Assembly (NCBI RefSeq): GCF_002216065.1
Contig: NZ_CP022282.1
Location: forward strand, 558,001-622,000
Direction of reading: 5' to 3'
Length of the DNA: 64,000 nucleotides
DNA from: Chryseobacterium sp. T16E-39
Lineage (GTDB): Bacteria; Bacteroidota; Bacteroidia; Flavobacteriales; Weeksellaceae
Shown here: in pieces, positions 27,065 to 36,276 of the stretch
Layout of the letters: each line of letters starts with the position of its first letter
Position numbering within the stretch: the stretch's first letter is position 1
Notes under the pieces: generated by a model
The model's input: only the letters and a program-made list of their open reading frames with translations
What the model was told of the DNA's origin: nothing
Database searches by the model: none
Program-made: the position numbers and the translations under genes

Positions 27065-28240
27065 ATGAAAAGACAGGAAAAGATTATAGCTTTTATTTTT
27101 TCAATTTATGTAGGCTTTATGTCTTACTTTCTGTATACCCATCAATATTATAATGTTGATATGGAGGCTTATATGGGACTGATTTATAAAACAGAGTTTC
27201 CCAATATGAAGATTGAAGAGATTCATCAAAAAGTGTATAGAGAGCTCAGAGCTAAAAATCCTGATTTTTCCGGAGAGGCTCCTGTAAATCCTAATATTGA
27301 AGAAGTCGCAAAAGGAGAAAGTACCTATTATAAAACTCTGGCAGAACATCCCAAAGCTTATGAAGAGGAACTGCAATTATTCGTAGTAAAACCTTTTTAT
27401 AATTTTATCAACTGGAGCTTTTTTAAGCTTGGCTTTAAGGCTTCTACTTCCACATTTCTGATTTCAATTATTTCATATGCAGCGATTCTCATGCTGGTTT
27501 TATGTTTTCTCATGAGAATTTTAAAAAATAATACACTTGCTGTTATAATTACACTTTTGTTTTCATTATTCAAGCCGCTTTTAGAAGCAAGCAGGCACGC
27601 ATCTGCAGATTCTTTATCGTGTTTGTTGCTCCTTTTAAGTTTTTATGCATTTACAATTAGGAAAAGTTTTTTCTTAGCTACGATTTTTGCAATGCTATGT
27701 GTTTTGGCGAGACCTGAGTATTTTATTTTTTATTCTTTGTTATATGCTCTTATCTTTTTATACAAGACTCAGCTTCATATTAAGACACCTTTATTAATTT
27801 TATCTTATGGATACATATTTTTGTCCTTCTTTTTAGTCCAGTATTTTAATCAGGTTGCATGGTCTACACTGTTTATGAACCAATTTACACAAGTTCAGAT
27901 TTATCCTGTATCACGACCTGATGCATTTGATTTTTCTGCTTATTTGCACTATATTAAAAGTAAAGTTTTGTTTGAATTCAATACTTCCTATTTTCCAATT
28001 TTATTACTGTTTTTAGTGATTTTGTTAGCCAATAACCTCTCTTTAAGCAATAAAAAGAACCAGGCACAGTATTTATTTTTTACAATAATTTATGGTTCTG
28101 TCTTTTTAAGATTTTTGGTTTTTCCGTCATTGGTGAATAGAATGATGATTGGTTTTTACCTGTTAATCATCCTTGCTATGATTTATATCCAGAACTCTAA
28201 AGTGGATATCTTTAAAAACTCTTTAGAACACGGAAAATAA
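27065..28240 (+). CDS. Polytopic membrane protein of unknown function
   Basis: I choose the ATG at 27065 (MKRQEKIIAFIF); a GTG two codons earlier is possible but lies closer to the promoter. The 391-residue protein has an N-terminal membrane segment, an extracytoplasmic soluble stretch of about 100 residues (YYNVDMEAYMGLIY to AYEEELQLF) and then about eight further hydrophobic helices. The layout resembles GT-C glycosyltransferase or EpsG-like polymerase membrane proteins, including the first-loop acidic residues, but I see no decisive motif. Transfer of lipid-linked sugars would be a guess. Confidence 0.6.
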   Translation: MKRQEKIIAFIFSIYVGFMSYFLYTHQYYNVDMEAYMGLIYKTEFPNMKIEEIHQKVYRELRAKNPDFSGEAPVNPNIEEVAKGESTYYKTLAEHPKAYEEELQLFVVKPFYNFINWSFFKLGFKASTSTFLISIISYAAILMLVLCFLMRILKNNTLAVIITLLFSLFKPLLEASRHASADSLSCLLLLLSFYAFTIRKSFFLATIFAMLCVLARPEYFIFYSLLYALIFLYKTQLHIKTPLLILSYGYIFLSFFLVQYFNQVAWSTLFMNQFTQVQIYPVSRPDAFDFSAYLHYIKSKVLFEFNTSYFPILLLFLVILLANNLSLSNKKNQAQYLFFTIIYGSVFLRFLVFPSLVNRMMIGFYLLIILAMIYIQNSKVDIFKNSLEHGK

Positions 28241-28244
28241 TTAG

Positions 28245-28252
28245 TAATTTTG
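28245..28252 (+). promoter_or_regulatory. Promoter -7 box of the gene at 28264
   Basis: TAATTTTG matches TAnnTTTG and lies 11 bases before the start codon. Confidence 0.5.
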
Positions 28253-28263
28253 CACATCGAATT

Positions 28264-28776
28264 ATGACAAGTTTTTCAGAATATCTGCCGTATGCTTTTG
28301 CCCTTATTATAGCAATTCCGTTTTTGGTTTTGTTGAGACAATTTGTACACACTTATATTACCCTTAAAAATCAGGAAATAAAACTTCTGTCTGTAAAATC
28401 AAACTCTGAGAACAAGACCCATTCTTACGAAAGAATGACCCTTTTTCTTGAAAGAATAAAACCATCTAATGTTATCCAGAGGTTTGATAAAAACTTAGCA
28501 GTTCATGAATTTATATTCCTTACTGAAAAGACGATCAACGAAGAATTTGATTACAATTCATCTCAACAGCTATATTTAACAAAAAATTCATGGAAAAATA
28601 TTGTTGATTGTAAAAATGCTATTATAGATTTGCTTCACAAAACTTATGAAGGTTTGAATAATAACCCGGATCTTAATGAGTTTAAGACTGTTTTTATCAT
28701 GAATTATATCAATGATGAAGATTATATTGCAACTACGATAGAGGACTTAAGAAGAGAAATTTTAATAATATCATAA
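28264..28776 (+). CDS. Hypothetical protein with one N-terminal membrane helix
   Basis: I do not recognise this 170-residue protein. A single hydrophobic helix at residues about 7-27 (LPYAFALIIAIPFLVLLRQF) is followed by a charged, mainly helical cytosolic domain (RMTLFLERIKPSNVIQRFDKNLAVHEF; EFDYNSSQQLYLTKNSWKNIVDCK). It sits 22 bases ahead of the inorganic pyrophosphatase gene, with no terminator between, so the two are probably co-transcribed. Confidence 0.7.
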   Translation: MTSFSEYLPYAFALIIAIPFLVLLRQFVHTYITLKNQEIKLLSVKSNSENKTHSYERMTLFLERIKPSNVIQRFDKNLAVHEFIFLTEKTINEEFDYNSSQQLYLTKNSWKNIVDCKNAIIDLLHKTYEGLNNNPDLNEFKTVFIMNYINDEDYIATTIEDLRREILIIS

Positions 28777-28798
28777 CAAAAAAATTAAAGTATAAATA

Positions 28799-29410
28799 AT
28801 GATTCCAAATTTTAAAGCACATCCGTGGCATGGAATTTCTGCAGGAGAAGATGCGCCAAATGTTGTAAATGTATTTGTGGAAATCGTTCCTTCAGATACT
28901 ATTAAGTATGAAGTTGATAAGGAAACAGGATATTTAAAAGTAGACCGTCCTCAGAAATTTTCAAATATTATACCTGCTTTATATGGTTTTGTTCCAAGAA
29001 CATATTGCCATAATGAAGTAATGAAATTAGCGATCGAAAGTGGTGCTGATGATGTAACTATGGGAGATCATGACCCGCTAGATATTTGTGTTTTAAGTTC
29101 ACACAATATTCATTCAGGAGGAATGCTTATGGAAGCTATTCCAATTGGTGGTTTCAAAATGATTGACGGTGGTGAAGCTGATGATAAAATTGTGGCAGTA
29201 ATGGTGGGTGACCATGCATTCGGACATTTCAGAGATATCGCTGAATTACCTGAGGCTGAAGTAAGAAGATTAATGCACTATTTCCTAACTTATAAAAACT
29301 TACCTGATGAGCCTGCAAAATGCAGAATTCAGGAAGTATATGGAGTAGAGCATGCCAGAAAAGTAATTAAAGCATCTCAAAAGGATTATGCAGAAAAATT
29401 CGGAGGATAA
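28799..29410 (+). CDS. ppa: Family I inorganic pyrophosphatase
   Basis: The 203-residue cytosolic enzyme hydrolyses pyrophosphate to two phosphates with Mg2+, driving biosynthesis. The family signature is DHDPLDICVL, whose aspartates bind the metals. Other features are NVFVEIVPSDTIKYEVDKETG, PALYGFVPRTYC and the C-terminal LTYKN. It is immediately followed, after a terminator, by the membrane pyrophosphatase, giving the cell both a heat-dissipating and an energy-conserving route for pyrophosphate. Confidence 0.95.
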   Translation: MIPNFKAHPWHGISAGEDAPNVVNVFVEIVPSDTIKYEVDKETGYLKVDRPQKFSNIIPALYGFVPRTYCHNEVMKLAIESGADDVTMGDHDPLDICVLSSHNIHSGGMLMEAIPIGGFKMIDGGEADDKIVAVMVGDHAFGHFRDIAELPEAEVRRLMHYFLTYKNLPDEPAKCRIQEVYGVEHARKVIKASQKDYAEKFGG

Positions 29411-29436
29411 ATAAGACCTTCTTTCGATAAATAAAT

Positions 29437-29467
29437 AAAAGCAACTGAAATTTTCAGTTGCTTTTTT
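29437..29467 (+). terminator. Intrinsic terminator of ppa
   Basis: The long stem AAAAGCAACTGAAA / TTTTCAGTTGCTTTT with almost no loop is followed by Ts. Confidence 0.85.
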
Positions 29468-29645
29468 CTTTAGGTAGACTAAATTAAAAAAATCTGTAAA
29501 ATATTCAAGTCAATTATAATTCATTCATAAGTGATGATTTTATTTGTAATAATATATTTAATTAGTATTGGTTTTCTAAATCATTTAGAATTTTTGTTAT
29601 ATTTATAAAACTAATTACAATTTTTTAATACAAAAATAATAAACT

Positions 29646-32375
29646 ATGAATTTGTTCTATTTGGTTCCGGTTTTTGGTGTTATCGCTTTACTCTATACTT
29701 TTATCCAAAGTAATTGGGTGCGAAAACAGAATGCCGGAAATGAAAAAATGAAAATAATCAGCGGGCATATCGCTGACGGTGCTATGGCTTTTTTAAAAGC
29801 AGAGTACAAGATTCTTACTTACTTCGTAGTCGTTGTAGCGATCTTACTGGCCGTGATGGGAATGAGCAATTCTAATTCTCATTGGAGTATTGGGATAGCC
29901 TTTGCTGTTGGAGCTGTTTTTTCAGCTTCAGCTGGTTTTATAGGAATGAAAATCGCTACCAAAGCCAACGTGCGAACAGCAGAAGCTGCAAAAACTTCAC
30001 TCTCGAAGGCTTTAAAAGTTTCATTTACAGGTGGTTCTGTGATGGGGATGGGAGTTGCCGGATTAGCTGTTTTAGGTTTGGGAGCTCTTTTCATCATTAT
30101 AAAACAGATTTTTGCTCCTGATGCAACAGTAGATTCTCATGAAATGGAAAAAACGATTGAAATTCTTACCGGATTTTCTTTGGGAGCAGAATCTATAGCA
30201 TTATTTGCAAGAGTGGGTGGAGGTATCTATACCAAAGCAGCTGATGTAGGTGCTGACCTGGTAGGAAAAGTAGAAGCCGGAATTCCTGAAGATGATCCAA
30301 GAAACCCGGCTACAATTGCTGATAACGTTGGAGATAATGTCGGTGATGTTGCGGGAATGGGAGCTGATTTATTCGGGTCTTATGTGGCAACAGTTTTAGC
30401 GACAATGGTATTGGGTAGGGAAACGGTTTCAGTTGATTCTTTTGGGGGTTTTGCACCTATTCTTCTTCCGATGCTTATTGCCGGAACAGGAATTATTTTT
30501 TCTATGATAGGAACTTTATTCGTTAGAATTAATGATAATGAAGGAGCATCGACTTCGAGTGTACAGAATGCTTTAAACCTTGGAAACTGGGGAAGTATTG
30601 TGATCACTGCGATTGCTTCTTATTTTCTGGTAACCTACGTTTTACCTGAAACCATGGTGTTAAGAGGGCACGAATTTACTAAAATGGGTGTTTTTGGAGC
30701 TATAATGGTTGGATTGGTTGTAGGAACCTTAATGAGTATTATAACCGAATTTTACACTGCAATAGGAAAGAGACCGGTTTCCAGTATTGTAAGACAATCT
30801 TCTACCGGTCATGCAACAAATATTATTGGTGGCCTTGCAGTAGGAATGGAGTCTACCTTACTCCCAATTATTGTTTTGGCAGGAGGGATTTATGGATCTT
30901 ACTTATGTGCAGGTCTTTACGGCGTTGCAATTGCAGCAGCAGGAATGATGGCCACAACAGCTATGCAGCTGGCGATTGATGCTTTCGGTCCGATTGCTGA
31001 TAATGCAGGGGGTATTGCAGAGATGAGTGAGCTTCCAAAAGAAGTTCGTGAGAAAACAGATATTCTTGATGCAGTAGGAAACACAACTGCAGCGACTGGA
31101 AAAGGCTTTGCTATCGCTTCGGCAGCGTTAACGGCTTTGGCATTATTTGCTGCATTTGTCGGAATTGCAGGAATTGACGGTATTGATATTTACAGGGCCG
31201 ACGTTTTAGCAGGTTTGTTTATCGGAGGTATGATCCCGTTTATATTTTCATCATTGGCCATTACTGCAGTTGGACAGGCTGCGATGGCGATGGTAGAAGA
31301 GGTGAGAAGGCAGTTTCGTGAGATCCCGGGGATTTTGGAGGGTACTGCAGAACCTGAATATGAAAAATGTGTTGCCATATCGACAGATGCATCTATCAGA
31401 AAAATGATGTTACCAGGGGCAATAGCTATTATATCTCCATTGTTAATCGGGTTTATTTTTGGACCTGAAGTACTGGGAGGATTTTTAGCCGGAGCTACTG
31501 TATGTGGTGTTTTAATGGGAATGTTCCAGAATAATGCCGGTGGTGCATGGGATAATGCTAAAAAGTCCTTTGAAAAAGGAGTTGATATCAACGGGCAAAT
31601 ATATTATAAAGGGTCAGAACCACATAAAGCATCTGTAACTGGTGATACGGTTGGAGATCCATTTAAAGATACTTCAGGACCATCTATGAATATTTTAATT
31701 AAATTAATGTCTATCGTATCGTTGGTAATTGCGCCAACACTCGCAACGTTGCATAAAGATAAAATTGAAGCCGAAAGAAAAGCTACGATTGAAAATCTTT
31801 TGAGTAAAGAAGGAGTGCATTCTGAGTTAGGAACTGTTGGAGCAACAGCTGTAACACCAAAAGAGATTAAAGGGCATTTAAATGAAAATGGAGATTTTGT
31901 GTATGAAACCGGAAATATTCAGGAAATAAAGTTGAGTAATGGGAATACCATTAATATTGGAGAAAACAGCCGTTTATTGGAGATGTACAATAATATCAAA
32001 AATAAAAACCAGTCTGTTTTGGATCCTAGTAATTGGTATACTATTGAAAACCTTTATTTTGAGAGTGGATCAAGTGATCTAAAGGCAGGTTCTGAAGCGC
32101 AGTTGAATATTCTGGCAGAATTGTTAAACGCCTTTCCTGATCTTAAAATAAAACTGGGAGGTTATACTGATAATACCGGAAATCCAGACAGTAATAAAAA
32201 ATTATCCAATTTAAGAGCTCAAACCGCTAAATTGAAACTCTTAGAGATGGGTATTTCTGGAGATAGAATAGAAGCTGAAGGCTATGGTTCCCAATTTCCA
32301 ATTTGTGAAGAAAATGACACAGATGAATGTAAAGCAAAGAATAGAAGAATTGATGTGAGGGTTCTTTCCTTATAA
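29646..32375 (+). CDS. hppA: Membrane-bound ion-translocating pyrophosphatase fused to a C-terminal OmpA-like domain
   Basis: This 909-residue protein has about 16 membrane helices (residues 1-710), then a linker and an OmpA-like peptidoglycan-binding domain (about 790-909: [56 protein letters not shown]). Standard membrane pyrophosphatases have roughly 700-800 residues. The hydrolytic signature [20 protein letters not shown] ... [18 protein letters not shown] is intact. Alanine in [10 protein letters not shown] suggests potassium dependence. Glu182 in [10 protein letters not shown], with no Glu in DLFGSYVAT, fits the Flavobacterium-type proton pump as I recall it, rather than the sodium pump. 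The C-terminus should face the periplasm, where an OmpA domain could bind the wall. Confidence 0.93.
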   Translation: MNLFYLVPVFGVIALLYTFIQSNWVRKQNAGNEKMKIISGHIADGAMAFLKAEYKILTYFVVVVAILLAVMGMSNSNSHWSIGIAFAVGAVFSASAGFIGMKIATKANVRTAEAAKTSLSKALKVSFTGGSVMGMGVAGLAVLGLGALFIIIKQIFAPDATVDSHEMEKTIEILTGFSLGAESIALFARVGGGIYTKAADVGADLVGKVEAGIPEDDPRNPATIADNVGDNVGDVAGMGADLFGSYVATVLATMVLGRETVSVDSFGGFAPILLPMLIAGTGIIFSMIGTLFVRINDNEGASTSSVQNALNLGNWGSIVITAIASYFLVTYVLPETMVLRGHEFTKMGVFGAIMVGLVVGTLMSIITEFYTAIGKRPVSSIVRQSSTGHATNIIGGLAVGMESTLLPIIVLAGGIYGSYLCAGLYGVAIAAAGMMATTAMQLAIDAFGPIADNAGGIAEMSELPKEVREKTDILDAVGNTTAATGKGFAIASAALTALALFAAFVGIAGIDGIDIYRADVLAGLFIGGMIPFIFSSLAITAVGQAAMAMVEEVRRQFREIPGILEGTAEPEYEKCVAISTDASIRKMMLPGAIAIISPLLIGFIFGPEVLGGFLAGATVCGVLMGMFQNNAGGAWDNAKKSFEKGVDINGQIYYKGSEPHKASVTGDTVGDPFKDTSGPSMNILIKLMSIVSLVIAPTLATLHKDKIEAERKATIENLLSKEGVHSELGTVGATAVTPKEIKGHLNENGDFVYETGNIQEIKLSNGNTINIGENSRLLEMYNNIKNKNQSVLDPSNWYTIENLYFESGSSDLKAGSEAQLNILAELLNAFPDLKIKLGGYTDNTGNPDSNKKLSNLRAQTAKLKLLEMGISGDRIEAEGYGSQFPICEENDTDECKAKNRRIDVRVLSL

Positions 32376-32395
32376 TTCAAGAATATATTAAAAAA

Positions 32396-32423
32396 AAAAG
32401 CACCACAATCTGTGGTGCTTTTT
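32396..32423. terminator. Bidirectional intrinsic terminator
   Basis: The 13-bp stem AAAAAGCACCACA / TGTGGTGCTTTTT has a two-base loop and lies between the convergent hppA and aminotransferase genes. Confidence 0.85.
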
Positions 32424-32441
32424 TTATGAAGTCTGGAAATG

Positions 32442-33581
32442 CTATAAATTTTTTCTCAAATGTTCCATGGCCTGAATGATTACATCATCATTTTTAACAA
32501 AGCTAAACCGTATATAATCCGAGTTTTGTTTCGAATTATAAAATGCTGATAGTGGAAGGCAGGCTACTTTTTTTTCGATCGTCAGCCATTTTGAAAATTC
32601 GACATCAGTCATGGTTGTTGATATATTTCTGAAGTTAACGATCTGAAATACACTGCCTTCGGATTGATGTTCAACTTCTAAAGGAGTGTTTTTAATTAAT
32701 TCATTAAAAAGATCTCTTTTCCTTTGTATGACCATTTTGTTTTCAGAGGGGTCAAATACTTCTAAAAATTTAGCTATAGCGTACTGAGCAGGAGCATTAG
32801 CGCTGTATGAGATATATTGCTGATGGCATCTGAATCTGGAGGTTAATTGATTCGGAGTTAATAAATAGCTAACCTTCCAACCTGTGGTGTGAAACATTTT
32901 ACCAAAAGAAAAAATACAGAATGTTTTGTTCTTCAACTCGGGATGAATAAATGAACTGTAATGTTCTTTATCATCATAGCAGTAAGTATCATAGATTTCT
33001 TCCGAAATTAAATAGATTTCCTGATGTTTGATCAAATCGTATAATTTATTCCAATCATTCTGTGACCATATTTTACCTGTTGGATTTTGAGGCGAATTAA
33101 CGATAATTGCCTTAGTCTTTTCTGAAATACATTGTTGAAGTTCTGCCCAATTGATATTAAAATCCTTATCCAGGTTATAATAGACAGGAATACCTCCATT
33201 AAGGACTACAGATGGACCATAGGTATAATACGAAGGTTGAATAATAATAACTTCATCTCCCTGATTTAAAATGCTTTTAAGAGAGGTATGTAAAGCAAAG
33301 GTTGCGCATGGGACAATCGTGATTTCATCTTTTGTCAGGTGAATTGGATTTTTTCGTTTTACATTATAATTGATTATAGATTCTATAAGGAGTGGGCTTC
33401 CGGCAAGCGGTTCATATTGATGATGACTGAGGTCAGCAGACTCTTTAAGGTAGTATTTTAAACGTTGGTCGATATCGAAATCAGGCAATCCCAATGATAA
33501 ATCAAAGCTGTTATGTTTAGACGCGAGCTCCGACATATCTGTAAAAAAAGAATAATGATTAAATCCGTATATATTTTCCAT
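32442..33581 (-). CDS. PLP-dependent class I/II aminotransferase (YbdL/methionine aminotransferase-like)
   Basis: The 379-residue fold-type I aminotransferase has the PLP lysine Lys228 in SFGKMFHTTGWKVSYL. The PLP-ring motif is NSPQNPTGKIW. Other features are HQYEPLAGSPLL near the N-terminus and YIRFSFVKNDDVI with the carboxylate-binding Arg near the C-terminus. The SFGKMFHTTGWK sequence resembles YbdL-type methionine or kynurenine aminotransferases. Substrate preference is uncertain. It is divergent from the M28 peptidase gene. Confidence 0.87.
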   Translation of the reverse strand: MENIYGFNHYSFFTDMSELASKHNSFDLSLGLPDFDIDQRLKYYLKESADLSHHQYEPLAGSPLLIESIINYNVKRKNPIHLTKDEITIVPCATFALHTSLKSILNQGDEVIIIQPSYYTYGPSVVLNGGIPVYYNLDKDFNINWAELQQCISEKTKAIIVNSPQNPTGKIWSQNDWNKLYDLIKHQEIYLISEEIYDTYCYDDKEHYSSFIHPELKNKTFCIFSFGKMFHTTGWKVSYLLTPNQLTSRFRCHQQYISYSANAPAQYAIAKFLEVFDPSENKMVIQRKRDLFNELIKNTPLEVEHQSEGSVFQIVNFRNISTTMTDVEFSKWLTIEKKVACLPLSAFYNSKQNSDYIRFSFVKNDDVIIQAMEHLRKNL

Positions 33582-33669
33582 CTCATGTGCTTATAGATCA
33601 AATATAGGGAAAATTCGAATCTGAAATAAATTAAATAAATTTTGCTACTTTTAGGAAAATTATATTATT

Positions 33670-34725
33670 ATGAGAAAAATACTCATTCCACTATTTGCCC
33701 TCGCGGTGTTTGTTAGCTGTGAGGCTACCAAAGCCGTTACTGACGCACAGAATAAAGGAGTGTCAGCTTCAAAAGCATTAACTAAATCTGAGAAAGCCTT
33801 TCAGTCTGCTTATAAGGAGATTAGCCTTGATGATTTAAAGAAAAACTTATATGTTATTGCTTCAGATGAAATGGAAGGCAGAGATACTGGAAGTCCCGGA
33901 CAGAAAAAAGCCGGTGAGTATATGGTTAAGTTTTATAAGGATTTAGGGATTCCCTATCCGAAAGCTTTAGGTTCTTATTATCAGAAAGTTCCGGCTTCTT
34001 ATATGCAGCAAAGAGGAGGAAGGAATCTCCCTGATTCAGAAAATATTTTGGCATTTATTGAAGGTTCTGAAAAGCCCGATGAAATTGTTGTGGTTTCAGG
34101 GCATTACGATCATGTAGGAACCCGAAATGGGGTTGTATACAATGGTGCTGATGACGATGGCAGTGGAACGGTAGCAGTTATGGAGATTGCCAAAGCTTTT
34201 CAAAGCGCTAAAAAAGCGGGTAATGGACCAAAAAGATCTGTTTTATTTTTACATGTAACAGGTGAGGAGCATGGATTATTTGGTTCCGAATATTATACGG
34301 ATAACCCGGTATTTCCTTTAGCTAATACAGTAGTAGATCTTAATATTGATATGATTGGTAGGGATGATCCTGAAAACAGAGGGAAAAGCTACGTTTACGT
34401 GATTGGTTCGGAAATGTTAAGTTCACAATTGAAGGTGATTAATGAAGCAGCCAATAAAAAAACAAATAATTTAGAATTGAACTATAAATATGATGATCCA
34501 AACGATCCGGATAGATTGTATTACAGATCTGACCATTATAATTTTGCAAAAAATAATATTCCGGTGGCATTTTTCTTTGATGGGATTCATGAAGATTATC
34601 ATAAACCAACGGATGATGTAGAGAAAATTGATTTCAGTTTGCTGCAAAAAAGAGCACAGTTGGTATTTACAACTGCCTGGGAAATTGCTAACAGACCGGA
34701 TAGGATTATAGTAGATAATAAGTAA
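33670..34725 (+). CDS. M28 family metallopeptidase, lipoprotein
   Basis: The 351-residue protein has a lipoprotein signal (MRKILIPLFALAVFVSC, lipidated Cys17). The co-catalytic zinc site of M28 aminopeptidases is complete: His145 in SGHYDHVG, bridging Asp162 in GADDDGSG, Glu199/Glu200 in VTGEEHG, Asp227 in NIDMIGR and His311 in EDYHKPTDD. Such enzymes remove N-terminal residues from peptides; the location here is the outer or inner membrane facing the periplasm. It is a single gene, divergent from the aminotransferase. Confidence 0.92.
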   Translation: MRKILIPLFALAVFVSCEATKAVTDAQNKGVSASKALTKSEKAFQSAYKEISLDDLKKNLYVIASDEMEGRDTGSPGQKKAGEYMVKFYKDLGIPYPKALGSYYQKVPASYMQQRGGRNLPDSENILAFIEGSEKPDEIVVVSGHYDHVGTRNGVVYNGADDDGSGTVAVMEIAKAFQSAKKAGNGPKRSVLFLHVTGEEHGLFGSEYYTDNPVFPLANTVVDLNIDMIGRDDPENRGKSYVYVIGSEMLSSQLKVINEAANKKTNNLELNYKYDDPNDPDRLYYRSDHYNFAKNNIPVAFFFDGIHEDYHKPTDDVEKIDFSLLQKRAQLVFTTAWEIANRPDRIIVDNK

Positions 34726-34822
34726 TAGATAACAAAAAAATACTAGGTATTTTACTTTATATAAATTGTGTAAGTGTTTAGTATATAGTTTTTTATTTAT
34801 TTTTTTGTTAAAGTGTCGGATT

Positions 34823-35265
34823 ATGATAATTAGGGAGGCGGAATCAAAAGATATTTTTCAGGTTCAGATCGTAAGAAATGCAGTAAAAGAAAACAGGTTG
34901 TCAAATCCTGATCTTGTAACAGATAAAGATTGCGAAGAATTTTATTTGAAAGAGGAAAAGGTTGGGTATGTGAAGTCGACAATCAGGTTATTGGTTTTTC
35001 AATTGTTGATTTGAAAGAAAATAATATCTGGGCACTATTTGTACACCCTGATTTTGAAAGCCATGGAATAGGACAAAAGCTTCATCGTGTTATGCTGAAT
35101 TGGTATTTCGGGCAAACCAAACAAAATGTCTGGCTGGGAACCGCTTTTGATACAAGAGCCGAAAGATTTTACAGAAAAATGGGATGGGAAGAAATAGGAA
35201 CCCATGGAAAAAACGAAATTAAATTTGAAATGACTTATAATACCTGGAAAGAAATAGAATCATGA
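34823..35265 (+). pseudogene. GNAT N-acetyltransferase gene interrupted by a one-base frameshift
   Basis: The frame from ATG 34823 (MIIREAESKDIFQVQIVRNA) reads well to about 34940. The GNAT core (LFERGKGWVCEVDNQVIGF, LFVHPDFESHGIGQKLH, TRAERFYRKMGWEEIG) continues in another frame to 35265. Adding one T in the four-T run at 34940-34943 restores one 147-codon frame reading CEEFLFERGKGW, as expected for the family. The acetyl-CoA loop HPDFESHGIGQKLH (R/QxxGxG/A type) is intact in the second part. So this is either a young pseudogene or a homopolymer sequencing error. The downstream VOC gene overlaps its end by four bases. Confidence 0.85.
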
Positions 35266-35630
35266 AACAAAAAATGAGATCAATCCGTCCATTTATTGGA
35301 GCCCAAAATTTTAATGAAAGCAGATCTTTTTACACAGATCTTGGATTTGAAGAGATTCTTCTCGAAGAAAAATTATCTTTATTTAGAAAACAAGATATTG
35401 TATTTTATCTTCAGGATGCCTATGTGAAAGACTGGATCGATAATACCATGATCTTTATGGAGGTTGAAAACGTTGATCAATATTGGCAGGAACTGTTAAG
35501 TCTAAACTTGACAGAAAAATATGACAATATAAAGCTTACACCTATTAGAACCTTAAATTGGGGAAAAGAATGTTTTGTACATGACCCTTCCGGTATTTTG
35601 TGGCATTTCGGAGAGTTTTTCACCCGTTAA
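35262..35630 (+). CDS. Glyoxalase/bleomycin-resistance (VOC) family protein
   Basis: The 122-residue protein has the VOC fold pattern: SIRPFIGAQNFNESRSFYTDLGFEEIL, then QDIVFYLQDAYVKDW, and the C-terminal NWGKECFVHDPSGILWHFGEF with the usual Glu near the end. Members include resistance proteins that sequester drugs and lyases; the ligand is unknown. It overlaps the frameshifted GNAT gene (ATGA) and is followed seven bases later by the broken endonuclease V-like gene. Confidence 0.85.
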   Translation: MKQKMRSIRPFIGAQNFNESRSFYTDLGFEEILLEEKLSLFRKQDIVFYLQDAYVKDWIDNTMIFMEVENVDQYWQELLSLNLTEKYDNIKLTPIRTLNWGKECFVHDPSGILWHFGEFFTR

Positions 35631-35636
35631 GTAAAG

Positions 35637-36140
35637 ATGATTTACGCTTTTGATACGTACTATTATGAAAGCTATGCCTAAACCATTTGTCTGGCATTTG
35701 AGAACTGGGAGGATGCTGAAGAAATAGCTGTATATAATGAGAGAACAGATATAACCGCCGACTATGAAAGCGGTGCCTTTTACAAAAGGGAGCTTCCGTG
35801 TATTTTGAGTTTATTAAAACAAATACCACTTAAGGAAGGAGATGTTATCGTAGTAGATGGCTATGTTACCCTAAATGATGAAGGTAAAATGGGATTGGGA
35901 GGATATTTGTATGAAAAACTTAATGAAAAATATCCTGTTGTTGGAATTGCAAAAAATGAGTTTGCATCACCTGACAACCTGCGTAAAAGTATATATAGGG
36001 GAGAAAGTAAGACTCCATTATTTTTGACATCCAAAGGAATTGATCCTGATCTTTTAAAAACTAAAATCAAACATATGCATGGGTTGTACAGAATGCCAAC
36101 ATTGCTTAAAAAACTAGATCAATTGACAAGAGTTATTTAA
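35637..36140 (+). pseudogene. Endonuclease V-like gene with an early in-frame stop codon
   Basis: Starting at ATG 35637 the frame reads MIYAFDTYYYESYA, meets TAA at 35679-35681 (codon 15), then continues without interruption to 36140 as TICLAFENWEDAEEIAVYNE ... DVIVVDGYVTLNDEGKMGLGGYL ... PLFLTSKGIDPDLLK, 168 codons in all. Endonuclease V-like proteins begin with an AFDTxY strand supplying a catalytic Asp, then the VDGY/H loop with a second acid and the LGGYL region, all seen here. Related proteins would have Lys at the stop position; AAA to TAA is a single change. Reinitiation at a downstream start would lose the first Asp. Confidence 0.82.
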
Positions 36141-36210
36141 TCCCACTGTCGTTGAAAATTCGTCTGGGAATGTTTATTGGAACTTTTTGGTTTGTGATCT
36201 GGTTATCAAT

Positions 36211-36249
36211 AAAATAGGAAACAGGGTGATTCATTCTGCTTCCTATTTT
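36211..36249. terminator. Intrinsic terminator between convergent genes
   Basis: The perfect 10-bp stem AAAATAGGAA / TTCCTATTTT has a 19-base loop. It lies downstream of the endonuclease V-like gene and, on the other strand, of the MFS gene. Confidence 0.7.
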
Positions 36250-36276
36250 TATTAAGATAGTATGTACATAAGATTG

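Noticed and set aside
29646..32375. Labelling the membrane pyrophosphatase a sodium pump
   Set aside because: The Glu expected in the DLFESY-type motif of sodium pumps is absent (DLFGSY here), while Glu182 is present; a proton pump is more likely.
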